From NCBI RefSeq assembly GCF_004210375.1, contig NW_027467782.1, forward strand, positions 33,655,771-33,719,770: DNA of 64,000 bases. The letters are read 5' to 3'. Numbering within the stretch: position 1 is the stretch's first letter; each line of letters begins with the position of its first letter. This document shows positions 1 through 12,929 of the stretch, piece after piece. The notes beneath the pieces were generated by a model. That model was not told where the DNA came from. It did no database searches and saw nothing but the letters and a program-made list of their open reading frames with translations. Made by a program: the position numbers and the translations under genes. The stretch is from Tachypleus tridentatus. Taxonomy: Eukaryota; Arthropoda; Merostomata; Xiphosura; Limulidae.

Positions 1-2225
1 TTGATTACGAAATCGTAACTTGCTGGTTACAAAGTGCAAAACTTGCCAGAAAGTAGGTTTTATTACACTGCAAATAAATTCTTGTAATCACCTCATCTGT
101 ACTGTTCCTTTAACTTTTCAGTCAATTATTAATCTGATCTATTCTTTCATTAATATCATATAGTAACATACATTTCTCTGAAATGTGTATGGAGTATTTC
201 AGAGGCATCAGACCTGGAGGTGTTGTAACATCCCCACTTTTACATATTTTACATGCATAGCAACTGTAAATTATTATATCAATTTTCTGGTGAGGACATG
301 CCCTAAATCTTTACAGACTTAGCTGACTTTGACAGCAGGGGGAAACACTTTTAGCAGCTTCTTATACTTTAAATTCCTCGTTGTACATTTTGCGTGTCTA
401 GTCAAGCACTCCACCTATTTCTCTCCTTCCTGCACCACTAATACTGAAGATATCACATTGAAAAGTTCCTAAACCTGTCAGTGCATGCATGTAGAAGTTA
501 TTACTCATTTCTAATTCTTTGTAAGACATTATTGAGCTTTTATGTACATTCTCACAGAGAGAATATTATATAATGTGTTTATGGGGTATCATTTTCTTCT
601 AACACTTTGTTCACATTAACAGAATCATTAATGTTTATTAAAATATTTTAATTTATAATCACAGTAAAGTTATATATTAGTCTCACAATTTATACAAGTA
701 GCACACCTTGGTTGTAAGCTTCTGATGAAAATTTAAACTAAATGCAGTTTTAAAAAAAACAAATTCGTAATCCAGTTTACTGAGTTAAGTTGGGGGAGTA
801 TTTCTCATCAAAATCTGACTTTTTGATTCTGTTGTTAGTGTCACATAGTAAAATGTTAAAGAAATAATTTATGATCCATGATGGTGAGAAAAACCTGCTA
901 CATAGAGTTTTTCTCTGCCCATACCAGCCGTTTTTACATATATATTTTAATTATGCATTGTCACTTTAGCCTAAAATTATGTCAAGTTAAAAGACATGTA
1001 TTATTTGTAACCCAGTTATAAGTTTTGAAAGAAAACTTCATATTTAAAATGATTCTATCTTCATAGGTAAGGTCCATAAGTTTTATACAGGAATGATCAA
1101 ACAAAAGAGGACATTACAAACCAAATCATACTGTTTCAAAAATAATTTTGTTTACCATCTGGCATTGCTTTTATTTCTCTTTTTGTCAACAGTATGATAA
1201 TGGAGATTTAAATGTGTGCCATTACTCAGAATATTGTAAGAACCATTGAACTTTGTTTAGAATAGATTATTTTTGAAGTTGCTTAATTTTTAGGGATTAG
1301 CTTGATACCAGAGTAGCAAAATGTCCAAAATCGTGAGGGTACAGACCTCAAACTTTACAGAAATATGGAGGCCTACTGATGGATGTAATGAAACTAAAGC
1401 TTGTTTCAGTTGATCTGATAGATATTTGATTATGTTCTTCTATCTCACATTTTCTGTACATAAGTGAATTAATACAACATTCATGTTTCAGGGGACTGTA
1501 AGTCTGGCATAAGAGGTGATGAGGATAACATTTTGTGTGTGTGTGGATTGATATGGTTCTTGTGCAGAACTGGGTTTGAATATGAAAATAATATTGTATT
1601 GATAATTTGACAATTACCCCACTAGCAGTTTTCTGAACTTTAAGGTGGAATTATTCTGTGGCATGGTGGGCTTTTATAATAGATTACTTTTACCAGTTAC
1701 TGTGTATCTCTTATATTTCTGAATTCTAGTGTTTTTTAGTCTTGATGTTTCTACAGCATATTGGAATCCACAGAAGATGCTGTATATGATCTCTCTCTGT
1801 TAGGTGATTTGATACAAATTAATTACAGTTGTTTTTGGCTTCTAAATGCTTTTCTGACTTAATATTGTGTACATATCCTGTATATGTGTTTTTAGAGAAA
1901 TTTCTGACATATAGTTTTCTTCTTAGAGTAATGCTAAAATAATAGGACTTGAAACCCATATAACAAAAGGTAATACGAATAAATGTATACATCTGGTTAC
2001 TACTGATATCATACATAATCTACCTAGGATATCAATCAATCTAAACTTGTATACCCCTATTGAAAATATTCAAACACAGAGAATGAGTCAATGATTTTGT
2101 TGGAGTACTGCAGCTAATGTTGCCACATAGTTGTGCTCTGTCTAACAATTGTACATCTTGACAATATTCTGACAGCACAGTCTCCATTACTGTCATGTAG
2201 AAATTACATCTGAAACTTGATAATT
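1..2225. other. AT-rich unique DNA, no gene seen
   Basis: No recognisable protein, RNA gene or repeat. Open frames are short and AT-driven. Intron or intergenic DNA is the likely state. Confidence 0.6.
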
Positions 2226-2460
2226 AGGCTTTTCAGCTCGTAATCTACAGATTACAGGATTGAACCTCATTACTGAACATGTTTGCCCTCTCAGCTGTGG
2301 GAACATTATATATTGTGACAGTCTGTCCCACTATTCAGTCTGACAAAGGTTAGTGGTGAATGGTATTGGCTAATTGCTTTCTATATAATTCATCACTCAA
2401 AATTAGAGAAGGCTAGTGCAGATGGCTCTTGTGTAGCTTTGCATAAACATTCAACAACGA
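2226..2460 (+). repeat. SINE-A, old degraded copy
   Basis: It matches the SINE-A body in order: CTCGTAATC anticodon-arm region, TTTGCCCTCTCAGCTGTGGG, the CCCACTATTC block, AGAGAAGGCTAGTGCAGAT, and GTAGCTTTGCATAAA at the tail. The first part of the tRNA-like head is lost and substitutions are many, so this is one of the oldest SINE-A copies here. Confidence 0.75.
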
Positions 2461-2462
2461 GT

Positions 2463-4190
2463 CTCAGGACACCATGCTTTCTATAATTGATTTAATTTAT
2501 GGGGATATTAGTTTCTCAGTGCTTGTTTTGGAAGTTTGTTAGTACAGGAATCTGTAAGTGCTGTATCTGGGTTTGTTTTTTTTATGATAATAAATGCTCT
2601 TTGTTTTAACTCGTGTATTTTTATAGCCACTTCAAGTTCTTGACATGCTTGAAGCTTTCATGTGTTCATCAACTAATCTTGTGCATATTAATAGCTTGTA
2701 TTCAAGTTTACTGGCTAAAGTCCAGAACTGGTACTAGATTTGAATCATTAGAATAAATATTATATTTGATAGTAATTCATCTGATAACTGTAGAATTAGT
2801 ACCATACACTAAGTGAAGAATTTATTTAAGAATGAGTCGTAATTAAATTATATCATTAGATTTAACTGTTATTAAAAACTAAGAAGTATCTGTGTAATAA
2901 TTAATTGCATAATTATATTAATTATGTAATAATTAATTGCATTATTATATTGCATACATTATGATTAGAATCCATTAATTGTACAATGAATCATGTCCAT
3001 TAATTTTCAGAATAGTATTTTCAACCTGTGTTTTTTAGAAGTGGTCATCAACAGAGGGCTTATAGTTGTCTGCTAGAAGCTTCAGTATTAAACATACCTG
3101 AGACATTTGTGGAAAAATCTAAGTGGCACTGGAATAAAGTAAATATAAATCTCAGTGGTAATATTTTTTGTAATTATTAAAGCAGATACTGTTCTTAGTT
3201 GTTTGTAAAACTTTTGATGAAATTATTTAAAGTACCTCTTTTTAATATTTTTGAAATGCCAAAATTGTGAAATTGGAAGCTCCAGGATTTTGCTGTGATT
3301 TAAAATTTTTGAACTATTATGTTATAATGTAGTAAATTTGAAAATTATTAATTTATAAATGTCACTTTTTTAAACTTTGAAACTGTTAAATTATGAACAT
3401 TGTATGTTCTAAATGTATACATTTGGAAGTACAAGATTCTGGAACTTAAAAGCATTAAGAATTTAACCTTGGAAGTGAAAAATTTTTATATTTGAGGCAG
3501 TAAAAAATGTTCTCTCATCAAACACCATAACATTTGGTATTTCTAAACTGTAATATTTACTTTGAATCTGAGTTTTTGTGAAGATTATAATGATGAATTT
3601 GTAATTAACAAAAATGTTACAGCAGTCTATTTATTTTGGCAATTTACTGGCAAATTTTAGTGTTTAGTTATAACAGTTTTCTGTCGACTTGCATTTTTTG
3701 AACTAATAGTAAATAAATAAATTTTATTTATGCATATGATTGTTATCTCAAATTAGAACCACATCAGTGCAGTATTAGTATCTTATACCTCTTAAAAAAG
3801 AAACAATTAGTTCAAATGTGAGTTGCATTACATCAAAAATAAAATTTCCAAAATATATTTATATCTTCTTACCTTACAGTTATTATTCAGCTGCTATGGT
3901 TTCTTTTCCTTTGTCCATCTAAGTATAGGTCTGATTTTTTTCTCCTTTGCTCCAGTGTTTTATTTCACCTTTAAATCTATCTCATTACACTTTTCACCTT
4001 CATCAATGTGACCTCTGTTTTAAAACTGTATATAAGCATTTCTTAACAGGTGCATGTAGTACAGTTGTTGAAGATATTTTATGCATTTTTCAGGTTTTAT
4101 ATTTGACTTTCATGTAGTAAAAAAAAAAATTGTTTGGTATGTACGTTTACAGCTTGAATTCATGAATTAATGTATCCAGCATGGAAACAA
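2463..4190. other. AT-rich DNA with a 32-bp tandem duplication
   Basis: No gene seen. At 2,894-2,950 a 32-bp unit beginning GTAATAATTAATTGCAT occurs twice in tandem. The rest is AT-rich and featureless by eye. Confidence 0.55.
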
Positions 4191-4299
4191 ATTAGGCCTC
4201 TCCTATCTCACCTCTGATATATAACATTGCTCCCAAATTGGGAAAGGAGTCGCTCTTAGTTGAGGCTGTCCATGACCTTATCTGTAGTAAGGTGGAAAC

Positions 4300-7200
4300 A
4301 TAGGTTTGATGTGGTGGTCTCCAGGGGACTGTGATGCTGAACTTTTAGGTGATCCTGGACATTCTGGAGAGAATTTAGATTTGCTTTTTCTTGTGCCTTC
4401 CTTTCATCTGTTTGCTTCTAATGAGGCTAATTTTGATCACCTTTTACCAACTTCTTTTCTTTACTTAGTTCATTCAGTGTGTCATGTTTTTTGTCATTAC
4501 TTGGTGGGTTTTCCTTGGGGGTGGAAAGGTCTGAAGGTGAGTACTTAGTCTTCCCTCCATTCCCTAATACTGAGGCTCATATAGAGATGTTTACTGCTCA
4601 GTTTGGTGAGTACTTAGTCCTCCTTCCATTCCCTGATACTGAGGCTCATATAAGAGATGTTTATTGCTCAGTTTTGTGAAGGGACAGCTATGTCTTGTCT
4701 GCCATGTTTGTCAGAACAGCATGTTTAACTCATTATCATGAGGTAGATACACGTTTAGACTCTCAGAGAATAGATCAGCTCCTGAAAATGTGAAGTTCCA
4801 TAAAGAAGTTTATGCTTAATCTGAATATATCACAGTTTTGTAGGATTTGTTTGACCTTAACTAACACTGTAATATTTACTGTATGGACACTTTTTTTTTG
4901 TCCTCATTTCAGTTGTCGACTTCAACACTTTCCTGAATTTTGTGGGTGGTATTTCATTGAAACATATTAGAAGGCATTTGTCTACTTACTGACAACCTCC
5001 ATGTGTTATATGAGTCCTTTTTTCTCAAACTCTTGATTTTTGCAGGCATTCCAGACCCTTCATATTCAAGGGCTTATGTCACCCATCTGCATTCGTCTTA
5101 GTTGTTGGTTGCTTGACTTTCCTCAGCTCTTACAGGAGGTCTAGTTCCAATGTTGTCCTGACCCTAACAACAACCCCTTGTTTCATCATTACTTACAATA
5201 TTTTATGCCCTTATCTACAGGGTTCCATGTTCAATTGATTGGAGTATTGCCAGCAGTGTAAATGACTACTGTATTCCTTTGTGTCCTGTGGGGACTCATC
5301 TACATTAATTTTTGTACATGTAGAAAACCTTTACCACAGATCCATGGGTACTACAGGCCCTTGCATCAGAATTGATCATTCATTTCTCATATCCACTACC
5401 ATTTTTTCATCATCTTATAGTATTTCACTTCCTGCAAGTCCTCAAATGTTTTAACTTCATTCCATCCATGGTTATCAGAGATGTGTTGGTCATTGGAGTG
5501 ATTGAGAGAGTTGTTTCAGTTCTTACTAAGGTTTATTTCTGTATATTTGTTGTGCCCATATTGTAATCAGTCTTTTCATTTAAATCAATTCCTAAATCTT
5601 CCACAGTTCACGGTGGAGTCATTCCTGATTCTATATTGGTGTTTTTTTGTTGGGAATGTTGTTGACCATGTTTAATGTTGCTAATGCCTATCTACACATT
5701 TCCATGGTGAAGTCATCCTGCTACTATCTATGTTTTGTGCACAAGGGTTTGGTGCTGCAGGTCATCTCTCAGCCCTTTAAACTCACACTGGTTCCATATG
5801 TTTACAGTTTATAGTTCATGTTATTTTCTTTACCCTATCTCAAAATGGAATCAGTCAATATTAGCTATCTCGTAAACACCAGAAAAAAACAACCAAAAAA
5901 GCACCCATCTTTTCTTTCCAGAATGACTTCAAATTGTAACATAAACCTACATTCTTTTATCCCAAGAAGTTTTAAGCTCATAGCAGAATAAATCTACTTA
6001 TAATTAAACCATTATCCCACCATTATAAGATGTTAATCACCTGGGAAACATGCAGCTCACGTTACATTAATAAATTAAATTTACTCGTGAGTTGCTTGCT
6101 CATGAAAAAATATTATTATTACTTATTTTGCCTAAACTAAACTAAAAGGATACTTATTTTTACACTTTAGTTACTTTTATAAATATACATAAAAATAAAA
6201 AATAAAATGATTAACCATTTTCATTTTTTTCTTGCTATTGACTATTAAAGTTTACAAATCTTTTTTAATTAACCCCATCCCCTGGGCCTGTGCACACACC
6301 ATTACATGGACATCTTGCTACTAGTAGCAGCATCACAGCACAGTCAGATACTATTTCTCTAAAGCAAAAAAGATAGAATTTATTATCAGAGCTAAAACTT
6401 CTCATTTTCTTTGGAACACTCAACTACCAGCCTTTTGGTCTCTAGTAACCCACCCTTAGGCATTGACAATAGTTCTATTCAGTCATAACTGGACTGGATT
6501 GTGCTTATACACCTACCCACTGATTAATCTGTTACCCAGCTTCCTAGCAATGATTTCTTCAATCTCTTGTCGTATTCTGTTGATTGCACGAGATTGGCCT
6601 AATCAACCCTTATCTCATATACCATGTACCACTTTTCCCTTAGGGTTTATTTTATGTTGCTTCTGGCCTGTGGACATCACCAGTCAGAGTTATTTGCATT
6701 ACACTTACAGAGGACACTTTTTCATTCTACCCATGTCCTTCTGTACCCAGATAGGTCCTTCTTACCTTACCACTGGCAGCCAGGGAAAGGGATAAATACT
6801 TTTCACTGATTCATCTGACCTCTTTATTTTCACACATATAAATGATTGGGTCCCCATTGTTTCTTATGTCTAATGAAGGCCTTGAGGTGTTAGGTTGCCT
6901 AAACTAAAGGTTTTAGTGGTGCTGGACAATGGCTTTTTATTTGTGTCTCTTTAGTTTCCCAGGGCTTACCTCTGGTTACCTCAATGGGATGAGTGGTAGA
7001 ATTGATCCATATTGATTTTTATGGGCTCTCTCTGAAGGCAAGGAAAATTCTACAAGTCTCAACTTATCAGATTCATCACATTTCTATGTTCATCGTGGCC
7101 CAGTTGAATTGCTCACTGGAGGACATTCTGAGCTTGTGTGTGAACCTTCCCCAATACTTTTATCTCACATTATTTACATAATCTGGCATTATCTTTCTTT

Positions 7201-8000
7201 GAGGGTTTTTTTACTACCCCTACATCTATGTTAACCTCATCTGCTAGGTTATACTGAAAGGTGAGTATTTGCATTACTAATCTTCTCTCTTTTTTTTTAA
7301 TTTCAAAATTCTACTTTTTGGTGAGTGTTGCCCAATCAAGTGTGCTTTTATCAAACCAAATTCACTCTAGCAACTACTGACACAGTATACTTTATCTAGG
7401 TTGTTACAGGCTCTGTGGAAATATGGTGTCACATACAACCACACAGAGACAGACTGAGTGGTAATACTCTACTATGCTGGATTACCACTCAGAAAATATA
7501 ATGAATAAAGCATAAGGGGTTCTTCCCCATCTCTGCTGATCAGTGGATTGAATAAATCAGGGTCAGTTTGCTTTTAGAAATTTAGGAAATTTGGTTCACT
7601 TACTTTGCTGATTCTAGAGCATTGTTTTCAGGACTTCTCTAATGTGCACTACCCCTGCCCCAGTTAGAAACCTTTCTACTCAGGATTTTGAGTGTTTTTT
7701 TTTTTTTCCAGATTTTGGTAGGAGCAGCACCAGCTTAAACAGGAGCTTACTCGTAAGAGTATTTCAGTTTCGACACTCAACTATCCAGTTGGGTTTGGTG
7801 TGGTCTTTCTTCTTGATTAATGTTGGTTCAGTACATTGTTCATTGTCACTTCATAATTGTGGATGCAGAGTAGTCCCATTCTGTGTTTTTGGTTCATCAC
7901 AGTTTGTTCCATATCTTTCCAGTAATTCCAGGGACAAATGGAATTTATGCTGCCCACTTGGCTAGGGAGAGAGGATGAGTGTCTGTAATTTCAGGTTGGA
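4300..8000 (+). mobile_element. fossil DIRS-like (tyrosine recombinase) retroelement
   Basis: This is a broken relic read on the plus strand. Two parts resemble DIRS-group proteins. A reverse-transcriptase part lies at about 5.47-5.86 kb, including a stretch like NAYLHI where the family has DAYLHI. A C-terminal tyrosine-recombinase part lies at about 6.46-7.19 kb, with the family's INLLP and WPNQP stretch just before it. The 5' section (4.3-4.7 kb) may be a gag-like remnant. An AT-rich stretch at 5.9-6.3 kb resembles nothing in the family. The element carries many breaks and looks old. Edges are uncertain: terminal repeats were not found, and 7.2-8.5 kb may be its tail. DIRS assignment is from remembered motifs; a Ngaro or PAT relative is possible. 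Confidence 0.6.
4539..4677 (+). repeat. 69-bp tandem duplication
   Basis: Two adjacent copies start with GAGTACTTAGTC at 4,539 and 4,608 and end near GCTCAGTTTTGTG. Unit length is 69 bp in the first copy and about 70 bp in the second, with a few substitutions between them. It lies in the 5' part of the DIRS-like fossil. Confidence 0.85.
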
Positions 8001-8867
8001 TAAGTTCTGTTTCCTCAGGTTAAATATTGCATGCAGTGTCATGTTATTCCAAATCTGTGGTTTTGCTTTTGGACTTCTTCAGTTTGAGGAAAGGGCTTGT
8101 CCACATTGGTGTTATTTATTTACTTCTTATGATTCCAGATGCATCACTCTGTAGCTATGGGTTTGGATCCATCCTGTCTCACACACACATATATATATTA
8201 TGATCCAAATGCCCTATCCACCAACATGGGATTTAGGAACCATGATCCTGTGATTCCAACCCTGAACAGTGATACCTTGGATATGTGGTTGGGGCTTGGC
8301 CAGTGATTATAACATATCATTTCAAGTTCCACATCCACTGCACAGTTTAGTTTCTGAGTGTGTAACATGCCTGTTGTGGCTGTGGTGCAGTTCCTCACTA
8401 TGTTGTTAGTATTATATATTTCTTTTAGTATGTCCACAGTCTATGCAGACATTCATGTCTAAGGGAGGGACTGTGGATTGGGTCTGTCTCGAAAAAATGT
8501 CAGTATTGTGCAGAGGTGTTTATGAACACTATCAATATAAGATAGAGGGCACATTGATGTAGGTATTAACTTCAACTTACTTTTTACTTGTGAACAAATT
8601 CAACACTGTAGGTTTTAGATTACATGAAAGTTAACAATTTCCAAATGAGTGTTGCTCTCTTGAATTGTAAGATTTATAGTTTAAAGTGAGTTTGATTTGT
8701 TTTGAGTATTTAATGTTATGTGGTTTGGGTTAAAATAATGAACAGTAAGTTTTCTGTGAAAAATCTTACATTTTAAAATATTATCATATATTTCTGATGT
8801 ACTAGCTTTCTATATATTTTTTCCCCTACTGATTGAAAAGTTATATCTGACTTTTAAACTATAACAC
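8001..8867. other. possible tail of the DIRS-like fossil, then unassigned DNA
   Basis: 8.0-8.5 kb has the GC content of the fossil before it and may be its 3' end. A (CA)n(TA)n microsatellite lies near 8,180-8,200. No gene is supported. Confidence 0.4.
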
Positions 8868-9215
8868 CTCAAATTGAATGATCATGTGTCACTTTTCTTA
8901 ACCTAATATTAAATTGTACTTGTGATAATATAGTCTTAGATCACTGTATTAAATGATCCTTTTTCCATTCAACTGTGCCTAATGTTGAACTGTACTTGTG
9001 ATAGTGTAAACTAAGATCTCTGTATAGAATAATCCTGTTATTCAACTAAGTCTTTTCTTGAACTGTACTTGGGATAAACTAGTCTTTGATCTATCTGTAT
9101 AATATTTTGTTATTACTCATCTAGGCCTAATATTGTATTTTATTCGTGATAATGTAGATTTGTAACCACTGTACTGAATGACCCTGTTACGTCTTACTGT
9201 GGTCTAGTATTAAAG
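8868..9215. repeat. degenerate minisatellite, about 75-bp period
   Basis: Units begin at about 8,911, 8,988, 9,061 and 9,135 (spacings 77, 73 and 74). Each starts with a form of AACTGTACTTGTGATAA, followed by a GATCACTGTA-like and a CCTAATATTG-like block. A half unit precedes the first. Units are diverged, so the array is old. Confidence 0.8.
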
Positions 9216-10535
9216 AAAAATGGAGAATAAAAATTTATACCACAAAAAATGATAAATAGCCTGAACACACTTCCTCTGGTGATATTAAAATTTAATGAAA
9301 CAGAAGGGTTGATAACACAGTGTTATCAAGTAAAGAATATTCAAAATGGATGTTGTACAAGATATTTGTAGAAACATACATGTGAATCAGTAGTAAATCA
9401 ATATTATTTTAAAATTATGTCAAAATACATTATACCCTCTCAAATGTTGCTCCCCATACAGAAATGTTTTTTTCATATGCAACACGTCTTGAGCATTTAC
9501 CTTATAATCAACTGATTCATATGCATCTCCCCTGTAAATCATCATGCAACATCCCTCTAGCAAACAAAAAGTAGTGTGACACACACTCTAGACACATGTG
9601 ACACTCCTATTGAATTTTGCCAAATTATCACTTCTCATTTGGCAGTACTCATGTCAAGGTGTATTTTGTCATGCTTTTTAAATTTGTCCAATTTTATGAT
9701 TTTTTTTAATATTATTCTCAAGAGACTAGGTTGTGGTTGGTAGTTCACTTACCAGTGGTATGATCCTCATCTTAACCCTCCCCCCCTTCCACCTGTGTTA
9801 TCAAAAAAAATAATAGATATGTAGTATCTAGCTACTTCCATTCTGTGTTTATTGGTATCTAATCTTACTAATGTGTTTACAAATTCAGAGGATATTTCTA
9901 TGTTAATCAGCCATTGTATAAATACACATCATTTCAGTTATAGTATAGTCAGTAAGGCACAGTATCACCCAAATGATATAAATCAAGAGGTGTGACCCAA
10001 ATGTAAAGTGGGATTTTTTTCTTTGTCAAATTCAGAAAAGTACAAGGCTTTTGAATATTGGTTCTTATGGACTAATATTTAGGTGTTAAAACCAAAACTG
10101 AGTGAGTCCAAATGTAAATGGTTCAAAAAGTTGTTTGTTAACTCATAATTCTGGCTAAAAGGTGATTCTGTAAGTCATTTCCAACTGTTCTGTAACCACT
10201 TCTAGTTTTGTATCAATCGACAGGCCTATGTCTGGTTTTTGGCAGTTAAATGATAAAATTTCTAATAGGTAGATTTGTAAAGTCTTGTATACTTTCTGCT
10301 GCTGACATATGTATTAAGTTAGTGAATATAAATATAATTAGCAAAAGAAATCACTGCCAACCTTTCTAAGTAAACTAATATATTCAAACTGACCACTATA
10401 GCTGAGCAGTTAGTGGTATTTTAATCAATTAATTAATTGGTACATTGTTCTAGAAATAAAATCAAATGGTGGTGGGTGCTAACAAACAGTTGCCTTCTCT
10501 CTGATCAGCAGTTCAAAAACAGTAGCACTGAGAAA
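9216..10535. other. AT-rich DNA, no gene seen
   Basis: Nothing recognisable apart from a C-rich run near 9,779-9,792. The sequence shared with block C starts at 10,536. Confidence 0.5.
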
Positions 10536-11135
10536 TTGCCATAACAGAGACAGGGCCAACAAGTTTGGTGGAAGTATGAATCAAACTCCAGATGTTTGAA
10601 ATGTGAAAACTGAACAAGCTTGAAGTAAAATAAAAAAGACGACAACTTATGAAGCAGTAACTACCATATTACAAATAGTTTGTCCTGCAGATTTGTACTT
10701 AGCAGTAAACAAACAAATATAACATTAGTTTTCTCAGTTGGATGTTTGATATTATAAAAAATGGTAATAATTAAAGTTGTTTTGGATTTAATATTCAATT
10801 TCCCATAATTCAGCTCCACTGGTTTTAAAAATAATATTCTTTTTTTTAGTTTGTTTGTATTTTTATCCATTATCATAAACAAAATAATAATTTGATCTAA
10901 ATAAGGGTTTTTTCTTCTTCCTGATTTGTAAAAACTTATTTGACAGAAAAAAATGAATATTATTTACAATGAATATGCATTCTCATTCTTCCTGATTTTT
11001 TTAGTGAAGTGTACATCTTTTAGTCTCAAAACTATGGGATGTGGTCTTTCTTTTATATGTTGCTTCTGGCTATTTTATTTCAATTTTCAGCAATAATCAG
11101 CTATCATGCTGATGTTCCACCTTCCCTTAAATCTT

Positions 11136-11259
11136 GCCCCCCCAGTGGCTCAGCGGTATGTCTGTGGACTTACAACGCTAAAAACCATGTTTCGATACCC
11201 ATGGTGGGCAGAGGACAGATAGCTCATTGAGTAGCTTTGTGCTTAATTCAAAACAACAA
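11136..11259 (+). repeat. SINE-B copy with perfect 11-bp target duplication
   Basis: The tRNA-like head has an A-box-like GTGGCTCAGCGGT and a B-box-like GTTTCGATACCC, and the tail is GCTTAATTCAAAACAACAA. It is flanked by CCTTAAATCTT at 11,125-11,135 and 11,260-11,270. The perfect repeat suggests a fairly young insertion. The block C copy has the same flanks. Confidence 0.9.
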
Positions 11260-11639
11260 CCTTAAATCTTTGTGCCTGCAGTGAAATGGACATGAGATAC
11301 AAGAAATTAAATTTGAAATTCATATTGCAATCTAACTCTTTGCATTTATTGAACATGTTATAGAAAATATATTCATAATTTGGGTCCTTGTTGCACTCTA
11401 ACAATTTGTTAATAACCCTTTCTGTACAAATTGTGAAAATTGCCACATGTAGCGTAAAATGATTTTTACCCACCTATCAATAAAATAATTAATTTTTATA
11501 CACTTTGTTTTTATGAGTGTATTACTTATATAATATGTTCTTGAAAAATATGCGAGTATATTAGTATATAACTTTATTGAATTATAATACTCACGTAAAT
11601 GGAAGAATCCTATTTATTATGCCATATTTCAAAGTGTCT

Positions 11640-12860
11640 GAACTGCATTGACCTGGTTTTCAGAGCATTCATTACAACACTTTCTTGTTTCCTTCCATTT
11701 TGGATATCACACTCTGCATCACTTTTTTGGATGCATATTTCAACCACCAGGCAAGGGTGGAATAGAAACTAAAGCATGGACAGTTTTTTTCCAGGCTATT
11801 GCTTGCAACCTACATGAGGATTGATAGCAACAAATTTCTTTTAGTGGCAATTCCATCTGAATTATGCATTTCTACCAGTTGCTGTGTGACCATTATGACA
11901 TACCTCTTGAAAGTAAATTTTTTTTGCAGTATTTTGTAAACATGAAAACTATTTAGCAGCATACATGTCAGCAAGTGTAGGTCTAGCTTCTTAAACCATG
12001 CATGGGGTTTATGACTTGGCTCATAAAGCTTCAGCAACTGTTCTGCTTTATCAACTGCTCCCATGTTTTCATTAAACTTTTCTATATAGCATAGTTTTTT
12101 TGTAAAATTGTCTCGTCCCCCCCCCAAAGTAAGTTTTATCCTTTTCAACAAAATTAGCTGAATATTTTGTGGTTATCACATATACTGCTCTTCTGTCTTC
12201 CCATTTTACTATCAGAGCATTGTCATTACGAACGAAAGCTGTGTCATGACTCTCCAGATGCTCATTAGCGAGCTCTTTTGGGATTTCTCTATTAGTGTGA
12301 ATAGTAGTCATCCTCATTATATTTTGAGTTTTCAAAAAATGTGCCAATCAAGTACTTGTATACCAGTTGACTACAGTTACATGACACCCTTGATCAAGAA
12401 CAGATTCTAATAAATGGACAGTTATTTATTTTTCACTAGATGTAAGCTTATTTACTCCTTCAACATGAAGTAAAGAATATTGATTGTTGGGTATTCTCTG
12501 TAGTACGCCCTTAAGCTGTATTCACACCAATTGTTTTCACTGTTGCACATGACAAATAATTTGATGCCTTGTACATTTAGTTTTTATGAATTGGCAAAAG
12601 CCTAGTCATCCTTTCCATAGAACTAATGCTTCATCAATTAAAATATGTTCTCCTACATCCACATTTTTCATCAAAAATTTTCTGAAAAGCTCACCAATAG
12701 CATCCAAGCTTGTATAAGTTACATTTTTTGACATCATTTATTTTAGTAAAGCATAAAAATTTTACAAATGACATGCACGTCTCTACTTGTTATGGCAGCC
12801 CAGAAAAAAATGAATACCTGTTTCATAGGGCATTCTTGCCCAATACTGGTTCATATTGTT
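11640..12860 (-). pseudogene. decayed piggyBac-type transposase
   Basis: On the minus strand, pieces of a piggyBac (DDE_Tnp_1_7) transposase follow in order. The N-side piece at about 12.4-12.75 kb has LDAIGELFRKF, then ILIDEALV (first catalytic Asp region) and GWLGFCQFIKTK. Next comes CHVTVVNWYTST, where the family usually has a TDNFFTS-like block, so the second catalytic Asp is Val here. After that come NREIPKELAN, VRNDNALIVKW and ENMGAVDKAEQLL (third Asp region), followed by a Cys-containing end near 11.65-11.7 kb. The frame shifts several times, some at homopolymers, and internal stops occur. TTAA ends and terminal inverted repeats were not located. It cannot encode an active transposase as written. 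Identification rests on motif order and is fairly secure. Confidence 0.8.
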
Positions 12861-12929
12861 ATATTTACATATTATAGTTTAAAATGAAGAGTAAAAATGT
12901 AAATATATCAATTTAAACGACATCTTTAC

